Shown here one piece after another: positions 34,268-43,169 of a stretch of 64,000 nucleotides of DNA (position 1 is its first letter; each line of letters begins with the position of its first letter). The translations under genes were made by a program, and so were the position numbers. The stretch is from NCBI GenBank assembly GCA_027492205.1, contig JAOZFN010000007.1, forward strand, positions 276,045-340,044, written 5' to 3'. The notes beneath the pieces were generated by a model that saw nothing but the letters and a program-made list of their open reading frames with translations, was not told the DNA's origin and searched no databases. Source of the stretch: Thermoproteota archaeon. GTDB taxonomy: Archaea; Korarchaeota; Korarchaeia; Korarchaeales; Korarchaeaceae.

Positions 34268-34529
34268 TGTATCGCGCTCGGTACTTTAAATGCCTAGTTA
34301 AGGCTGTAGGAACATGGGAAAGATTTCCTATTCACTGGCCGCAAGTCTCATGGGTAGAATTTCTTCCTGCACCTAAGCCACCTAGCTCGTCAGCTCTATT
34401 GGGCCAGCAAACGTTGTGGGCAGCAGATTCGGACAAACAGGTATTCTGATACCCCGAACTGTTGAAAAGAGAAAATATAACTGTTCTAGGGCAACTTTTA
34501 TAAGGAATATAGCTGGAAACAAGAGTGTT

Positions 34530-35525
34530 ATGCAGGGGAACCCTTGGGCTAATCCAGGGATGGCCGTTAAAAAAGTACTCCTAAATACGGGTCTCTACCG
34601 GAAGGTCGAGGAGGAGTTCTTCGACCTGTTTGACCTGAAGACCAGCGGCGCCGAAGCAGTGCTGCTGGCCGCATATGGAAGTCACAGGTCGTTCTACCTT
34701 GTCGATGAAGACAGGGTGGCCATACCTCCCCGGGAAGAGGACCTGGTGGTTTGTCCTCCGGTGCCGCTTAGAGAACTGAGCCCAAGAGACGTTGTAAAAA
34801 GCCCAATGCCGACGGCTTGGCCCACTCACGATTGGGAACTCCTGAGAAGACTCCTAACCGGCGAGAAGTACGTTTTGCTGCGAGATGTCCGAGATGTCAG
34901 GAGTCTCCTAGAAAGAGTCAAGTCCGCAGGGATTGAACCTACTGACGTGCTCGTGGCTCCGGTTCTTTCAGATTTCAGGCCGGACTGGGAACCCGGCTTT
35001 CTAGTGTACCTTGCCGGATTGGCCTTGAGGTCCCGGGGTTACCTAGTGGCAGGGGAGGGTCCCGGTCCGCTGAGGTTCTTCGGTCCCGACCTGTGCGCCT
35101 TCAGAACCAGTCAATTCTGCGAGGGAGCCTTTCTACTGGAGCTTCTCCTAGGAAAGAAGTTGAAGAAAGGTTATTCAGAAGAGAGCGCTTGCGTTATAGA
35201 GGTGGAAGCTCAAAGGAGAATTTTAGACAGTAAGCACGGCGTGGCCCAGGCCCTGAAGTACGTTAACTGGAGTGAAGGCCGTCTGGGCAAGGCTTTTGTC
35301 GCTGGCGCATTTCTCGAGGCTTATCAAATAGAAGAGGCAGTAAGGCGAGGATGCGGCGTTATATCTCTATCACCAGATGGCGATATTGTGTTTATAGATG
35401 CCAGAGATCTCTCCATCCAAGAACTCCAGCACGAATTTCTACAGTACGTGAGTGATGTAATCTCTCAGCTTGAATTACGCGCTGAGAGGTGTCCATTCTT
35501 ACCTCGAAGGGAAGAGGTATCCTAG
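34530..35525 (+). CDS. Hypothetical protein inside the restriction island
   Basis: 331 residues; no family recognised. The ATG at 34530 is chosen because CTTTTATAAGG at 34494-34504 lies about 30 bases upstream (leaderless pattern); an open frame runs back to 34416 but would precede that promoter. The sequence alternates strands and helices with no membrane segment; CVIEVEAQRRILDSKHGVAQ followed by ALKYVNW might be a E-x-E type nuclease-like or nucleotide-binding region, and PDGDIVFIDA follows. It is divergent from the methylase and convergent with tcmP, so it has its own promoter. Confidence 0.6.
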   Translation: MQGNPWANPGMAVKKVLLNTGLYRKVEEEFFDLFDLKTSGAEAVLLAAYGSHRSFYLVDEDRVAIPPREEDLVVCPPVPLRELSPRDVVKSPMPTAWPTHDWELLRRLLTGEKYVLLRDVRDVRSLLERVKSAGIEPTDVLVAPVLSDFRPDWEPGFLVYLAGLALRSRGYLVAGEGPGPLRFFGPDLCAFRTSQFCEGAFLLELLLGKKLKKGYSEESACVIEVEAQRRILDSKHGVAQALKYVNWSEGRLGKAFVAGAFLEAYQIEEAVRRGCGVISLSPDGDIVFIDARDLSIQELQHEFLQYVSDVISQLELRAERCPFLPRREEVS

Positions 35526-35526
35526 A

Positions 35527-36571
35527 TCAGACATCTACAAGTTGACGGTAGTCTCTAATTCCGGCGGCCCTATCCAAGGCAACTCCTACTATCCTCTTTA
35601 CCTCTCTGAGGTTTCTCTCCAGCTGATCGAAAGCGCTCATCCAAGGATTCCCGGTCTTGCGTTCCTTGGTAAAGTAGAGGAGCGTGTACCCTTCACTTCC
35701 CGAGTACACCTCTAACTTCTTCACCCTCATTGAGCTTTCTCTCAAAGCCCTCACGTACGCATCGACGACCTTGTGGTAGGGGACTTCACCTAGCCTGAGG
35801 CGCTCCCTCCATAGAGCCTCATAGGCGGGCCCTAAGAACTTGGCACACTTGCTGGCCGGATCGGGTGGTCCTTTGAATTCTCTCCCTAGTGCCCTAGCTA
35901 GACCCACATGATTCAGCAGTACCATGACATCGGCTCCTCTGTCTACCAAGTCCATTAGGGTCTCATAGTAAACATTCGCTCCTTCGTTATCTGCGAACAC
36001 TAATGCGTGCTCTCCTCTCTCCGGAGCGACTTCCTGCCAACCTTCGTTACAATCACCGTGACGAATATCCACGCGAGGTATCGCTTGCTCGCCATTAGTC
36101 TCGGAGCCTATGGGCGTCACAAGATCATTCTCAAACATCCACTGAACCCTGGCCCTCAGGGCGTCTGCTCTGGCCTCTTTGATCTCAAATCCAACTACCT
36201 CATCAAAGGGTCCGTTTAGCTTCCCGCTGAGAATCAACGGGGTTGACCCTACTAGAAATTAGGGGCTCCCCGCTGGCCTCGAGTTTGTACAGCCTACAAC
36301 CAGCTAGAAGATCAATGAACTTTATTTTCCTCGGCCAGATCGTTCTCCTTTGCTCTACACGTTTTCTCTGCTGGGACCTCATCACCCGTACATAGACATC
36401 GGCCATCCATGCCAGCGCGACGAGTTTTACGGCAGTTTTAGGCGAAGTTACCTCGTAGAACTCTTCTGAAACGCGGGATAGTTCTTTCCCTAACGTGATT
36501 ATGTTCTCAAACTTAGAGGAAAGCCAGTCTAGGAGACTCGGATACCTGCTCCTTACTCTACGCAATTGCAC
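35527..36571 (-). pseudogene. tcmP: Three-Cys-motif partner protein TcmP, frameshifted
   Basis: TcmP proteins are methyltransferase-like proteins found beside the three-Cys-motif radical-SAM protein, as here. The 5' part (from a GTG at 36571 or TTG at 36563) ends with IKFIDLLAGCRLYKLEASG; the 3' part in another frame begins VGSTPLILSGKLNGPFDEVV and continues GFEIKEARADALRARV, HALVFADNEGANV and YTLLYFTKERK. The two halves join as one TcmP of about 350 residues with a single-base shift near 36245-36255. Removing one base in the CTAGTAG run restores the frame. Real mutation, sequencing error and recoding are all possible. Confidence 0.7.
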
Positions 36572-37530
36572 CTGACCCCGCTCCACTCGGGATACGTGCC
36601 AGGCTCGGGCAGGAGATCTGAGAGCCTGCGCCACATCTCCGGCGTCTCCTTACACAGGGCAACGTCGCCTGAGTAGCCTAGCCTCCTCAGCTCCTCCAAA
36701 ACGTACCTGTACATCTCCTCCCTCAGGTCAGGCTTGATCTTCAGTCCCCATCCGGTTTTCTCCCCGCCTCTCAGGTATTCGTGCCAGCTTCTATCCTTGG
36801 CAAACTTAACGGTCTTCCACAGTCCCCTGAGCGTCCCCAGAGTGATCCTGCTTGGCTCAAGCTCGTACCTGTGCAGCGCGTCTTCCACCAGCTTCGAGTA
36901 CTCCCCCCTCCACCCAGGGACCGGTATCATGGGGTCGAGCCTCAGCCTGAGCTCGAAGCCCTCTCTCTGCACGAGCCTGGCGGCGGCCATCCTGTCCTCC
37001 GGGCCAGGGGTCCCCCTCTCGTAGAGCCTGGCTGGCTTTGAAGCGTTGACCGAGAAGCTGACTACTATAGCCTCCCTTGGGCCGCTCCACTCCAGTAGAG
37101 GCTGCACGTGCCTCACGCCGCCCTTGGTAACCATAAGGAACCTGTGGCCTGGGTGGGTCTCTAGGAGATCTGAGATCACCTCTAGGAGCAGGTGAGTCCA
37201 CTCAGGAATGGCCAGGCTGTCGCTCAGCTCCCCTGTATTCAGGAGCAGCCTCTCGCCCCTGGAGTCGGCCCAGGACAGGAGGTCCTCTAGCTCCGCCTTC
37301 AGCCCCTCTAGGTCCTTGAGCCTAGGGGTCTTGTTACCGAAGAACGTGCCCTGGAGATAGCAGTAGGAGCAGCCAAACGGGCAGCCGTTCGCCCACTTCA
37401 ACTCCCAGAAGTGGGGGCAGACGATGTCGGAGGGCGTCTTGGCGAAGTAGACCACGTAGCGGGAGTTCTGCCACTTGAGTAGTGGCGACATAGGTTTTAG
37501 CTCGATGAAGTCCTCCTCCGTTCTCCTCAC
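36553..37530 (-). CDS. SPL-like (three-Cys-motif) radical SAM protein
   Basis: 325 residues. CPHFWELKWANGCPFGCSYC holds the C-x3-C-x2-C cluster motif (GCPFGCSYCYLQGTF) in the form seen in spore-photoproduct-lyase-like proteins, followed by NTGELSDSL and VTKGG motifs of the same family. SPL-type enzymes repair or modify DNA bases by radical chemistry; the versions next to TcmP are of unknown function and turn up in viruses and defence loci. The 3' end overlaps the tcmP start, so they are cotranscribed. The start is GTG at 37530; the first 12 residues are not conserved. Confidence 0.82.
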   Translation of the reverse strand: MRRTEEDFIELKPMSPLLKWQNSRYVVYFAKTPSDIVCPHFWELKWANGCPFGCSYCYLQGTFFGNKTPRLKDLEGLKAELEDLLSWADSRGERLLLNTGELSDSLAIPEWTHLLLEVISDLLETHPGHRFLMVTKGGVRHVQPLLEWSGPREAIVVSFSVNASKPARLYERGTPGPEDRMAAARLVQREGFELRLRLDPMIPVPGWRGEYSKLVEDALHRYELEPSRITLGTLRGLWKTVKFAKDRSWHEYLRGGEKTGWGLKIKPDLREEMYRYVLEELRRLGYSGDVALCKETPEMWRRLSDLLPEPGTYPEWSGVRCNCVE

Positions 37531-37565
37531 GGCCTCCTCTTCTGACTATAATGTGAGTGGATCGT

Positions 37566-39470
37566 TTAAGCGTTTGCAAGCCTAAGTAGGCAAAAGTATT
37601 CTCTGATCATCTCCAGCCGCTCTCTTGACTGAGGGGTCTCTATTAGGAAAGATTTGCCCGTCCCCCCAGAAGATAGGATAACGTCGCAGATCGTCTCTTC
37701 TATGAATCGCCTCCTATCAGAACTCTCGGAGAGTTCCTCCCAGGACTTCCTCTGCTCTTTAGAGAGGAGGAGTGACTTCCCGGTCTTAGACAGGGAGCCG
37801 AGACCCTCCCTTTCCAGAATCCTGAGCACCGCCATGAACCTCCCCACCGGAACTTGGGGAGGTGTGAGTCCGCTAGAGGAGTACACGGCGTCGAGTCTCG
37901 AGATCAGTATCTTATAGAGGGTGGAAACGCGCTTGCTGCTCTTGTCTTTTACCTCTCTCCTGAGAGCCTCGAGGAAGCTGGAGACTGACGCTCGCAGCAG
38001 GACGCGACTTTTCTCTTCTTCCCCTCCCTCTGCGACTACCTCTTGGACGGCTTGGGGGGTCAGCAGGAAGGCCAGAACCTCTCTGAGATCCCTTTCAAAT
38101 GCTCCATACTTATCCAGAAACTCTGACCTCCACTCGCCCCTTAGGAGCAGGCTGAGCTTGAGCAGGAAGGGGTCCACCTCTATAATCCCAAGGGCATGGC
38201 CAGCCTTGGAGAACTCGGCCTCTAGTGCTGTCCGCTCATCTGGATACCATTCAGCAATGGAGAACAACAGAACTGGAACATTTCTAAGCATGTTCAAGAG
38301 CTGATCCCGGTCTCTCTGGGATCTCTGCCAGGACCTCCCCGTCTTTATCTCCACAGCGATGCGTTGGACGAGTCTGTTGCCCTTCTCTCCGGCTTCCGGT
38401 TTGTAGGTCCAGACGAGGTATTGGGCATCGGTGACGGCCCCTGGCAGCGACAGCCTGTCCCTCGAGAGAGTCGCCAAGTAGTCTAGCTTGGTCTCCCCGA
38501 GGCTCACAGTGACTGGAATAGCCCTGAGTTTCTTCCACATGAACTCCCTCCAGAGCTCTTCCACCTGCCTGCCGAGGTCAACGCTTGATCCCATCTCGGC
38601 TTCTGGATCAATATTATCCAGGATCTCCTGAAGCATTTCGGTGATGTACTTTATCACACCTCCTATCTCCCACATTAAAGCTCTGTCCTCGGCTTTCTTC
38701 CTCAGCAAGGGGTAGAGCACGCTGAAGTGTTTGTCCAGACTCACGCGATATGAATCCTTGTAGGCCCTGAAGAGGGCCATTACCTTGAGGGTTGCGTCCC
38801 GGGCGGCCTCAACTCTCTCGTCGTCAGGCATGCTCAGCCTGTACTCTCTAGACCTCGCAAGGAGTCTATTAGCAAGCGCCCGATCTTTCTCAAACTCGGC
38901 TCTGACTCGTTTTGACATCATTAGGATGGCTGACCCTCTTGGCGGTCTATCCGACGAGCCCTCCGTTAGCCACCGAACTATATCTGCCAGATCCTCAAAC
39001 CTCTTCCGGTCCCCCCTAGCCAAATCCCCAAGAAGCTGGTCCAATTCGTCCACTATCAGTACGACAGGCTTCTCTGCAGGTATAGAGACGATCTGTTGTA
39101 AAATCAATTCTCTTACGTCACACACCGGATCTAGGAAGACCCTCCTGACCTCGACTCCCCTCTTCTGAAGGAATTCCTTCAAGACAAAGCCCAGCTGAGA
39201 CTTGCCGGATCCATACTCCCCGACAACCGAGACTATAGCCCCACGCCAGTCTCTATCCTTGAGATAATTGAAGATAGCCCCATTTACTTGTCTGAGCCTT
39301 CTGACGTTTACGAAAAAGTCCTTGAGTTGATCTAGGGGGAACTCAATGGGCCTCCTATCAGACCACGACTCTAGTACCTTGCCTAGCGAGCTGGGGTTGT
39401 ACTTGGAGTATGTTTTAGAGAGGTTATAGAACTCCTCCCGTGCCTTGGAGAGAGATTCAGGATGAATCAC
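37566..39470 (-). CDS. P-loop ATPase with internal PD-(D/E)XK-like segment
   Basis: 634 residues from the GTG at 39470, which overlaps the upstream stop as GTGA. AAA/STAND-like ATPase domain: Walker A GEYGSGKSQ (residues 84-92) and Walker B PVVLIVDELDQLL (136-148), with a sensor-like ILMMSKR. Near residues 365-395 TDAQYLVWTYKPEAG is followed by QRIAVEIKTGRSWQRS, a D...ExK arrangement like a nuclease core. A helical tail follows. The overall shape recalls BrxC/DISARM-type ATPases but is shorter, and no PglZ or helicase partner is seen. Central to the island; a decayed paralogue lies at 42541-42925. Confidence 0.72.
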   Translation of the reverse strand: MIHPESLSKAREEFYNLSKTYSKYNPSSLGKVLESWSDRRPIEFPLDQLKDFFVNVRRLRQVNGAIFNYLKDRDWRGAIVSVVGEYGSGKSQLGFVLKEFLQKRGVEVRRVFLDPVCDVRELILQQIVSIPAEKPVVLIVDELDQLLGDLARGDRKRFEDLADIVRWLTEGSSDRPPRGSAILMMSKRVRAEFEKDRALANRLLARSREYRLSMPDDERVEAARDATLKVMALFRAYKDSYRVSLDKHFSVLYPLLRKKAEDRALMWEIGGVIKYITEMLQEILDNIDPEAEMGSSVDLGRQVEELWREFMWKKLRAIPVTVSLGETKLDYLATLSRDRLSLPGAVTDAQYLVWTYKPEAGEKGNRLVQRIAVEIKTGRSWQRSQRDRDQLLNMLRNVPVLLFSIAEWYPDERTALEAEFSKAGHALGIIEVDPFLLKLSLLLRGEWRSEFLDKYGAFERDLREVLAFLLTPQAVQEVVAEGGEEEKSRVLLRASVSSFLEALRREVKDKSSKRVSTLYKILISRLDAVYSSSGLTPPQVPVGRFMAVLRILEREGLGSLSKTGKSLLLSKEQRKSWEELSESSDRRRFIEETICDVILSSGGTGKSFLIETPQSRERLEMIREYFCLLRLANA

Positions 39471-40186
39471 AGCTCCCACCTCGCCGAGATCTTGGCCCTG
39501 CTGGGTATCACGAGCTCGCAGTAGGTCTCCCCGGTCACCCTGTCCTGCCACGTGGAGAACACCCTGCCCCCGAGACCGGGCGGTAACCTGTCTAGGTCCT
39601 CGGCGGACTCGAGGACGTCCCTGTAGGGCTCCAAGACCGGTATCCTCACGAGTCCCCGCTTCCAGAGCGACACTAGGATGTCCCGCACCCCGTCCCCGTA
39701 CACCCTAGCCAGCGTGCCGTAAGTCACCGCACCCCTAGACCTCACGTCCTCGAGCACGGCCTCCTCCAGGGAGGTCGTGAGCACGGGAACCCTCCTCTCC
39801 CGGACGAGGTTGAGCTCAACCAGCCACCTGGCCAAGGCGCGGGCCTCCGTAGTCGTGACCTCGACTCCGAGTGAGGCGAGCGCCGCGGACAGAGAGCCCG
39901 GAGTGAGGGGGACGGAACTCCGGGTGAGCGCCCCTACGGCCTCGGCGAGCCTGAACTCCCTCATTATGGCGTTTGCTAGGGACTCTCGGAAGTCATCGAG
40001 GGACCTTAGGTCGTCGACTCTTTGGAGCACCCACTCGAGGGTCTTGACGTACCGTGAGGCCGTCCTGGTGGACTTCACCCCGAGGATCTCGGCCGCGTCC
40101 TTCTCCCCCTTCAGCCTGCTTCTAGCGAGGGCAAGTCTGTAGAGTCCACTAATCCTGGTGGGATAGAAGCGGCTTGACCGGCGCAT
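39467..40186 (-). CDS. Winged-helix protein, first gene of the ATPase operon
   Basis: 239 residues with repeated helix-turn-helix-like units: KDAAEILGVKSTRTASRYV at the N-terminus, PGSLSAALASLGVEVTTTEA in the middle, and VTYGTLARVYGDGVRDILVS. A multi-domain DNA-binding adaptor is likely. The ATG at 40186 is preferred over GTG at 40195, because the TATA run TTTTTCCAATATTTA is centred about 29 bases upstream of it. It is cotranscribed with the ATPase and probably with the radical-SAM and tcmP genes (35 bases between the ATPase stop and the next ORF). Confidence 0.6.
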   Translation of the reverse strand: MRRSSRFYPTRISGLYRLALARSRLKGEKDAAEILGVKSTRTASRYVKTLEWVLQRVDDLRSLDDFRESLANAIMREFRLAEAVGALTRSSVPLTPGSLSAALASLGVEVTTTEARALARWLVELNLVRERRVPVLTTSLEEAVLEDVRSRGAVTYGTLARVYGDGVRDILVSLWKRGLVRIPVLEPYRDVLESAEDLDRLPPGLGGRVFSTWQDRVTGETYCELVIPSRAKISARWEL

Positions 40187-40405
40187 GATCCGCACCTCAG
40201 AGGGCCCCTAAATATTGGAAAAAGTTTGTGCATCAGTCTGGGGATTGCCTATCTGGACTGAGCGGAGAGCGCGTGATCACGACATCGTCCCTCCGAAGGA
40301 TGCGCAGAAGCCCAAGCCCGCTGAATCTGCCTTGGTTCAGGGGCGCTGGACGGCCGCTGCGTTCACGCGGGCCGCGCTCCCTGCCGAGCCAACCCAACTC
40401 TTTTT

Positions 40406-40419
40406 GTAGTACGTACTAC
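40406..40419 (+). promoter_or_regulatory. Perfect 14-bp palindrome before a VapBC pair (candidate operator)
   Basis: GTAGTACGTACTAC at 40406-40419 is a perfect palindrome, 12 bases before the ATG at 40432 and directly after a TTTTT TATA-like run. AbrB-type antitoxins bind such sites in their own promoters. Confidence 0.65.
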
Positions 40420-40431
40420 CCACTACCCACG

Positions 40432-40671
40432 ATGGGCGAGGTCGTCAGGGTCACGAGGAAGTTTCAGATGACGATCCCCAGGAGGGTAAGGGAGGCGCTG
40501 GGGATCAGGGTGGGCGATAGGCTGGAGGTGGATGTCGAGGGAGATCGAATCGTCGTGAGGCCCCTGAGGCCCAGGGTAGAGGACCCGGTGGAGGCGCTCC
40601 TGTCGCTTGTGAGGGAGCCCGTGGACGTGGATGCGGTGAGGCTCGTAGAGGAGTCCTGGGGCGAGGACTGA
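40432..40671 (+). CDS. vapB: AbrB-type antitoxin (VapB)
   Basis: 79 residues. The swapped-hairpin DNA-binding part is VVRVTRKFQMTIPRRVREAL followed by GIRVGDRLEVDVEGDRIVVRP, one of the clearest AbrB matches in the window, and the acidic C-terminal helix (VEALLSLVREPVDVDAVRL) is the toxin-binding tail. The ATG at 40432 follows a palindromic operator. It is upstream of the PIN-domain gene at 40740. Confidence 0.9.
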   Translation: MGEVVRVTRKFQMTIPRRVREALGIRVGDRLEVDVEGDRIVVRPLRPRVEDPVEALLSLVREPVDVDAVRLVEESWGED

Positions 40672-40739
40672 TCTTGGGAGGCGCGGTCCGAGGGAGCCCG
40701 TGGAGGGCGGGGTCCGAGGGTGAGGGGGGGCGAGAACTA

Positions 40740-41231
40740 GTGGAGGCCTATGTGGACACGAACGTATACGTCTACGTGGCCCTCAGGCACCCGGAGTTCG
40801 GCGAACTCTGCGCGCGCATACTGAGGGCCGTTGTGTCCGGCGAGCTGAGGGCCGCCGGTTCCGACCTGGTGGCCATTGAGCTCCTCGGCTCCCTGGCCAG
40901 GGTGGGCCCCGAGGTGGCCAGGGGCGCGCTCGAGGCCTACCTGGCGATGCCCGTCAGGAGGCTCGAGGTCGACGAGAGGGTCCTCAGGGCGGCCGCCCTG
41001 ATCAACGGGGTGGTGAACGTCGGTTACGACGCGATCCACGCCGCGCTCATGCTCCTGAACGGGGTCGGAGCCGTCGTGACCAACGACCTGGGGGACTGGG
41101 TCAGGCTGGCCAAGAGGCTGACGGACGTGGCCTCAACAATCGAGGAGGGTGAAATCCAGGTGAGGTCCCGAGAGCTGGCGGTGATCAGCCCGAGGTCCTT
41201 CCCCCGGCCCGTGGAGGTCGGCTCGGCGTGA
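40740..41231 (+). CDS. vapC: PIN-domain ribonuclease toxin (VapC)
   Basis: 163 residues from the GTG at 40740, chosen because VEAYVDTNVYVYVALRHPEF then begins at the usual place for a PIN domain; the open frame upstream is Gly/Arg-rich and not conserved. Acidic residues: VDTN (first Asp), LVAIELLGSL (Glu), GYDAIHAALM (Asp) and VTNDLGDW (last Asp). Partner of the vapB 68 bases upstream. A 30-residue tail follows the domain. Confidence 0.87.
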   Translation: MEAYVDTNVYVYVALRHPEFGELCARILRAVVSGELRAAGSDLVAIELLGSLARVGPEVARGALEAYLAMPVRRLEVDERVLRAAALINGVVNVGYDAIHAALMLLNGVGAVVTNDLGDWVRLAKRLTDVASTIEEGEIQVRSRELAVISPRSFPRPVEVGSA

Positions 41232-41306
41232 GCCCGTGGGGGTTGGCGGCTTCATCCGAGAATTTATATCTCTCCGACAATAAAACCTCTTCTGAGGAAT
41301 GCACAA

Positions 41307-41558
41307 ATGTCTGAGGTGGTGCTGAGGGTCGGGAAGAGGGGGGAGATCTACACGACCAGGGAGCTGAGGGAGCTGGCGGGCATCAGGGAGGGCGGGAGGG
41401 TCAGGGCCAGGGTCGAGCGGGGCAGGGTGATCATCGAGCCCCTGCCCACCTTGGAGGAGCTCATCCGGGAGCCGGTGGTGGAGGTGAGCCCGGAGGAGGC
41501 CGAGAGGCTGAGCGAGGAGGCCCAGAGGGAGGTCGGCTCCCGCGATCTCGGGGGGTGA
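41307..41558 (+). CDS. vapB: AbrB-type antitoxin (VapB)
   Basis: 83 residues: VVLRVGKRGEIYTTRELREL and RVRARVERGRVIIEPLP form the AbrB hairpin pair; the tail LEELIREPVVEVSPEEAERL contacts the toxin. An ATTTATATC element at 41261-41269 lies upstream. The stop overlaps the PIN gene start by four bases (GTGA). Confidence 0.87.
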   Translation: MSEVVLRVGKRGEIYTTRELRELAGIREGGRVRARVERGRVIIEPLPTLEELIREPVVEVSPEEAERLSEEAQREVGSRDLGG

Positions 41559-42172
41559 ACGCGCTGCCGGAGGTGAGGGCCGGGCCCGGGCTCACTCCGG
41601 GCGAGCCACCGGGTGCGGGTGAATCTGACTCTGTGGCCGGGGCCGGCGTCAGGTTTGGCGCCGAGGCCGAGGCTGGGAGCCGTGCAGAGGCGGGACCGGA
41701 GCTGATCCTGGACACCACGTACCTCCTCCCCATATTCGGCGTCGGCGTGGGGCTCCCGAGGTACGAGTCCCTGTTCCCCAGGCTCCTGGAGACGTTGAGC
41801 GTCGGGTACAACCCCGTCTCCCTCGTGGAGGCCAAGTGGATTTCTCTCGGCCTGGCCAGGGATCACCCGGACAGGCGCGACAGGCTCCTCTCGGCCTACC
41901 GCAGGGGCCTGGCCGCGATCCTGGCCGACGAGAGGATCTCGGCCACCGAGCTCACCGGCCCGGAGGTGGAGGCCGTTGCGGACCGGCTCCTCCTCGAGTT
42001 CGGGCTGGCGGACTACTTCGACAGGGTGATCTACGCGACGGCCGTCGTCGGGAGCGCGGCCCTGCTGACGGAGGACGGGGAGCTCCTGAGGCTCGCCAGA
42101 TCGCCGGAGGCCCCGAGGCCGAGGGAGGCGCTGAGGTGGGCCGACGTTCCCGGGAGGCTCCTCGGCGATTGA
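41555..42172 (+). CDS. vapC: PIN-domain ribonuclease toxin (VapC) with Gly/Ala-rich N-terminus
   Basis: 205 residues. The PIN domain begins at about residue 49 (ELILDTTYLLPIFGVGVG), with the later acids in PVSLVEAKWISL, DYFDRVIYATA and LLTEDGELL. The first 48 residues are low-complexity Gly/Ala/Glu/Pro and absent from ordinary VapC, so either the GTG at 41555 is the true start of an extended protein or translation begins later; overlap with vapB favours 41555. Confidence 0.83.
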   Translation: MNALPEVRAGPGLTPGEPPGAGESDSVAGAGVRFGAEAEAGSRAEAGPELILDTTYLLPIFGVGVGLPRYESLFPRLLETLSVGYNPVSLVEAKWISLGLARDHPDRRDRLLSAYRRGLAAILADERISATELTGPEVEAVADRLLLEFGLADYFDRVIYATAVVGSAALLTEDGELLRLARSPEAPRPREALRWADVPGRLLGD

Positions 42173-42226
42173 ATCCGTGGGTCGTGAAACTTATCTGTGG
42201 CGACATTCCAAACTTTGTGGATAGAT

Positions 42227-42475
42227 ATGGGGATCTATGGGGTGGAAGTAAGGAGGGTGGACAGGCAGGGCAGGCTCGTCCTGCCTCCGGACTGGCGGGA
42301 GTCTGAGCTCGGGGACTCCAGGGAGGTGCTCGTGATCAAGGGGAGGGGCTACCTGAAGCTTATACCGAGGAGGAGGCGTGACCTGACGAGGTTCTTTGAC
42401 TCCGTGGATCTGGGCGTCGAGTCCATAGTCGACTGGGCCGAGTTCGAGGCGGAGCTGCCTCGCGGCAGGGGGTGA
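42227..42475 (+). CDS. Orphan AbrB-type DNA-binding protein
   Basis: 82 residues with GVEVRRVDRQGRLVLPPDWR followed by VLVIKGRGYLKLIPRRR, an AbrB/VapB hairpin. No PIN-domain gene follows; the next 700 bases hold only the decayed ATPase fragment. It is either an antitoxin left without its toxin or a free regulator. The ATG at 42227 is preceded by a CTTATCTG-type AT run. Confidence 0.75.
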   Translation: MGIYGVEVRRVDRQGRLVLPPDWRESELGDSREVLVIKGRGYLKLIPRRRRDLTRFFDSVDLGVESIVDWAEFEAELPRGRG

Positions 42476-42540
42476 CTGAACTGGACCCAAGACCCGAGGT
42501 GGGCAAGGATCCGCGCGCGGGGGTAAGCCTCCAGAAGCGC

Positions 42541-42925
42541 CTCTATCCAGGGTCCTCGGGATCTCCCTAAACTTGTCCGGAATACACCCAGCTAGGATCG
42601 TTGAGGTCGACTCAAACCTGATGAGACTAGCCTCCCTTCAGGGCTGAGTACGCCTGGGATGGGAGTTCCCAAATCGTTATGGGGCGTTCGAGAGGGACTT
42701 GGAGGAGGTTATGCCTATCCTGCTCGGCCCGATCTTCCCCGCCCCTTTGGCGTCGAGACTGCCCTCCAGATACACCGCCGAGTCTGCTGGGGGCGCCTCA
42801 CTACTCGAAGCCCGATCTAGCAAGGAAGTCGCTGCGATCAGGGGCGGCCATAGGTCTCTTAGCAGACGAGATAGCTCGGGGCGTAGACAGATCCAGCTGG
42901 AAGAGAATAGACAGCCGTTCTAGTT
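42541..42925 (+). pseudogene. Remnant of a second copy of the island ATPase
   Basis: One plus-strand frame reads ARIVEVDSNLMRLASLQG, a TGA at 42643-42645, then LGWEFPNRYGAFERDLEEVM and PILLG. The ATPase at 37566-39470 has IIEVDPFLLKLSLLLRGEWR followed by SEFLDKYGAFERDLREVL at its matching position. Another frame farther on reads LRSGAAIGLLADEIARGVDR, resembling the next part of the same protein. The rest of the 42476-43169 gap shows nothing else supportable apart from the promoter of the following gene. Confidence 0.65.
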
Positions 42926-43169
42926 AGAGCTGGTCGCTCAGCAGTCCGGTCTCGTTAAGTTCCTCCAATCCGCACTCAGCGAGATTCCACAAACCCGCTC
43001 AACTCTTTGAGGAGGTAACGATCGCTGCGCGATTCCCCGCGCATGGGCGTCACGCGAGTGGGCAGGCCGTTTTTATTTGGAGAACTGTAGGGCTGCGCTG
43101 TGCACTTCATCACAGCAAAGCGAAAGGCGCGTTCACTTTTATTGTAACCTATGAGTTCTGACCGCCGAC

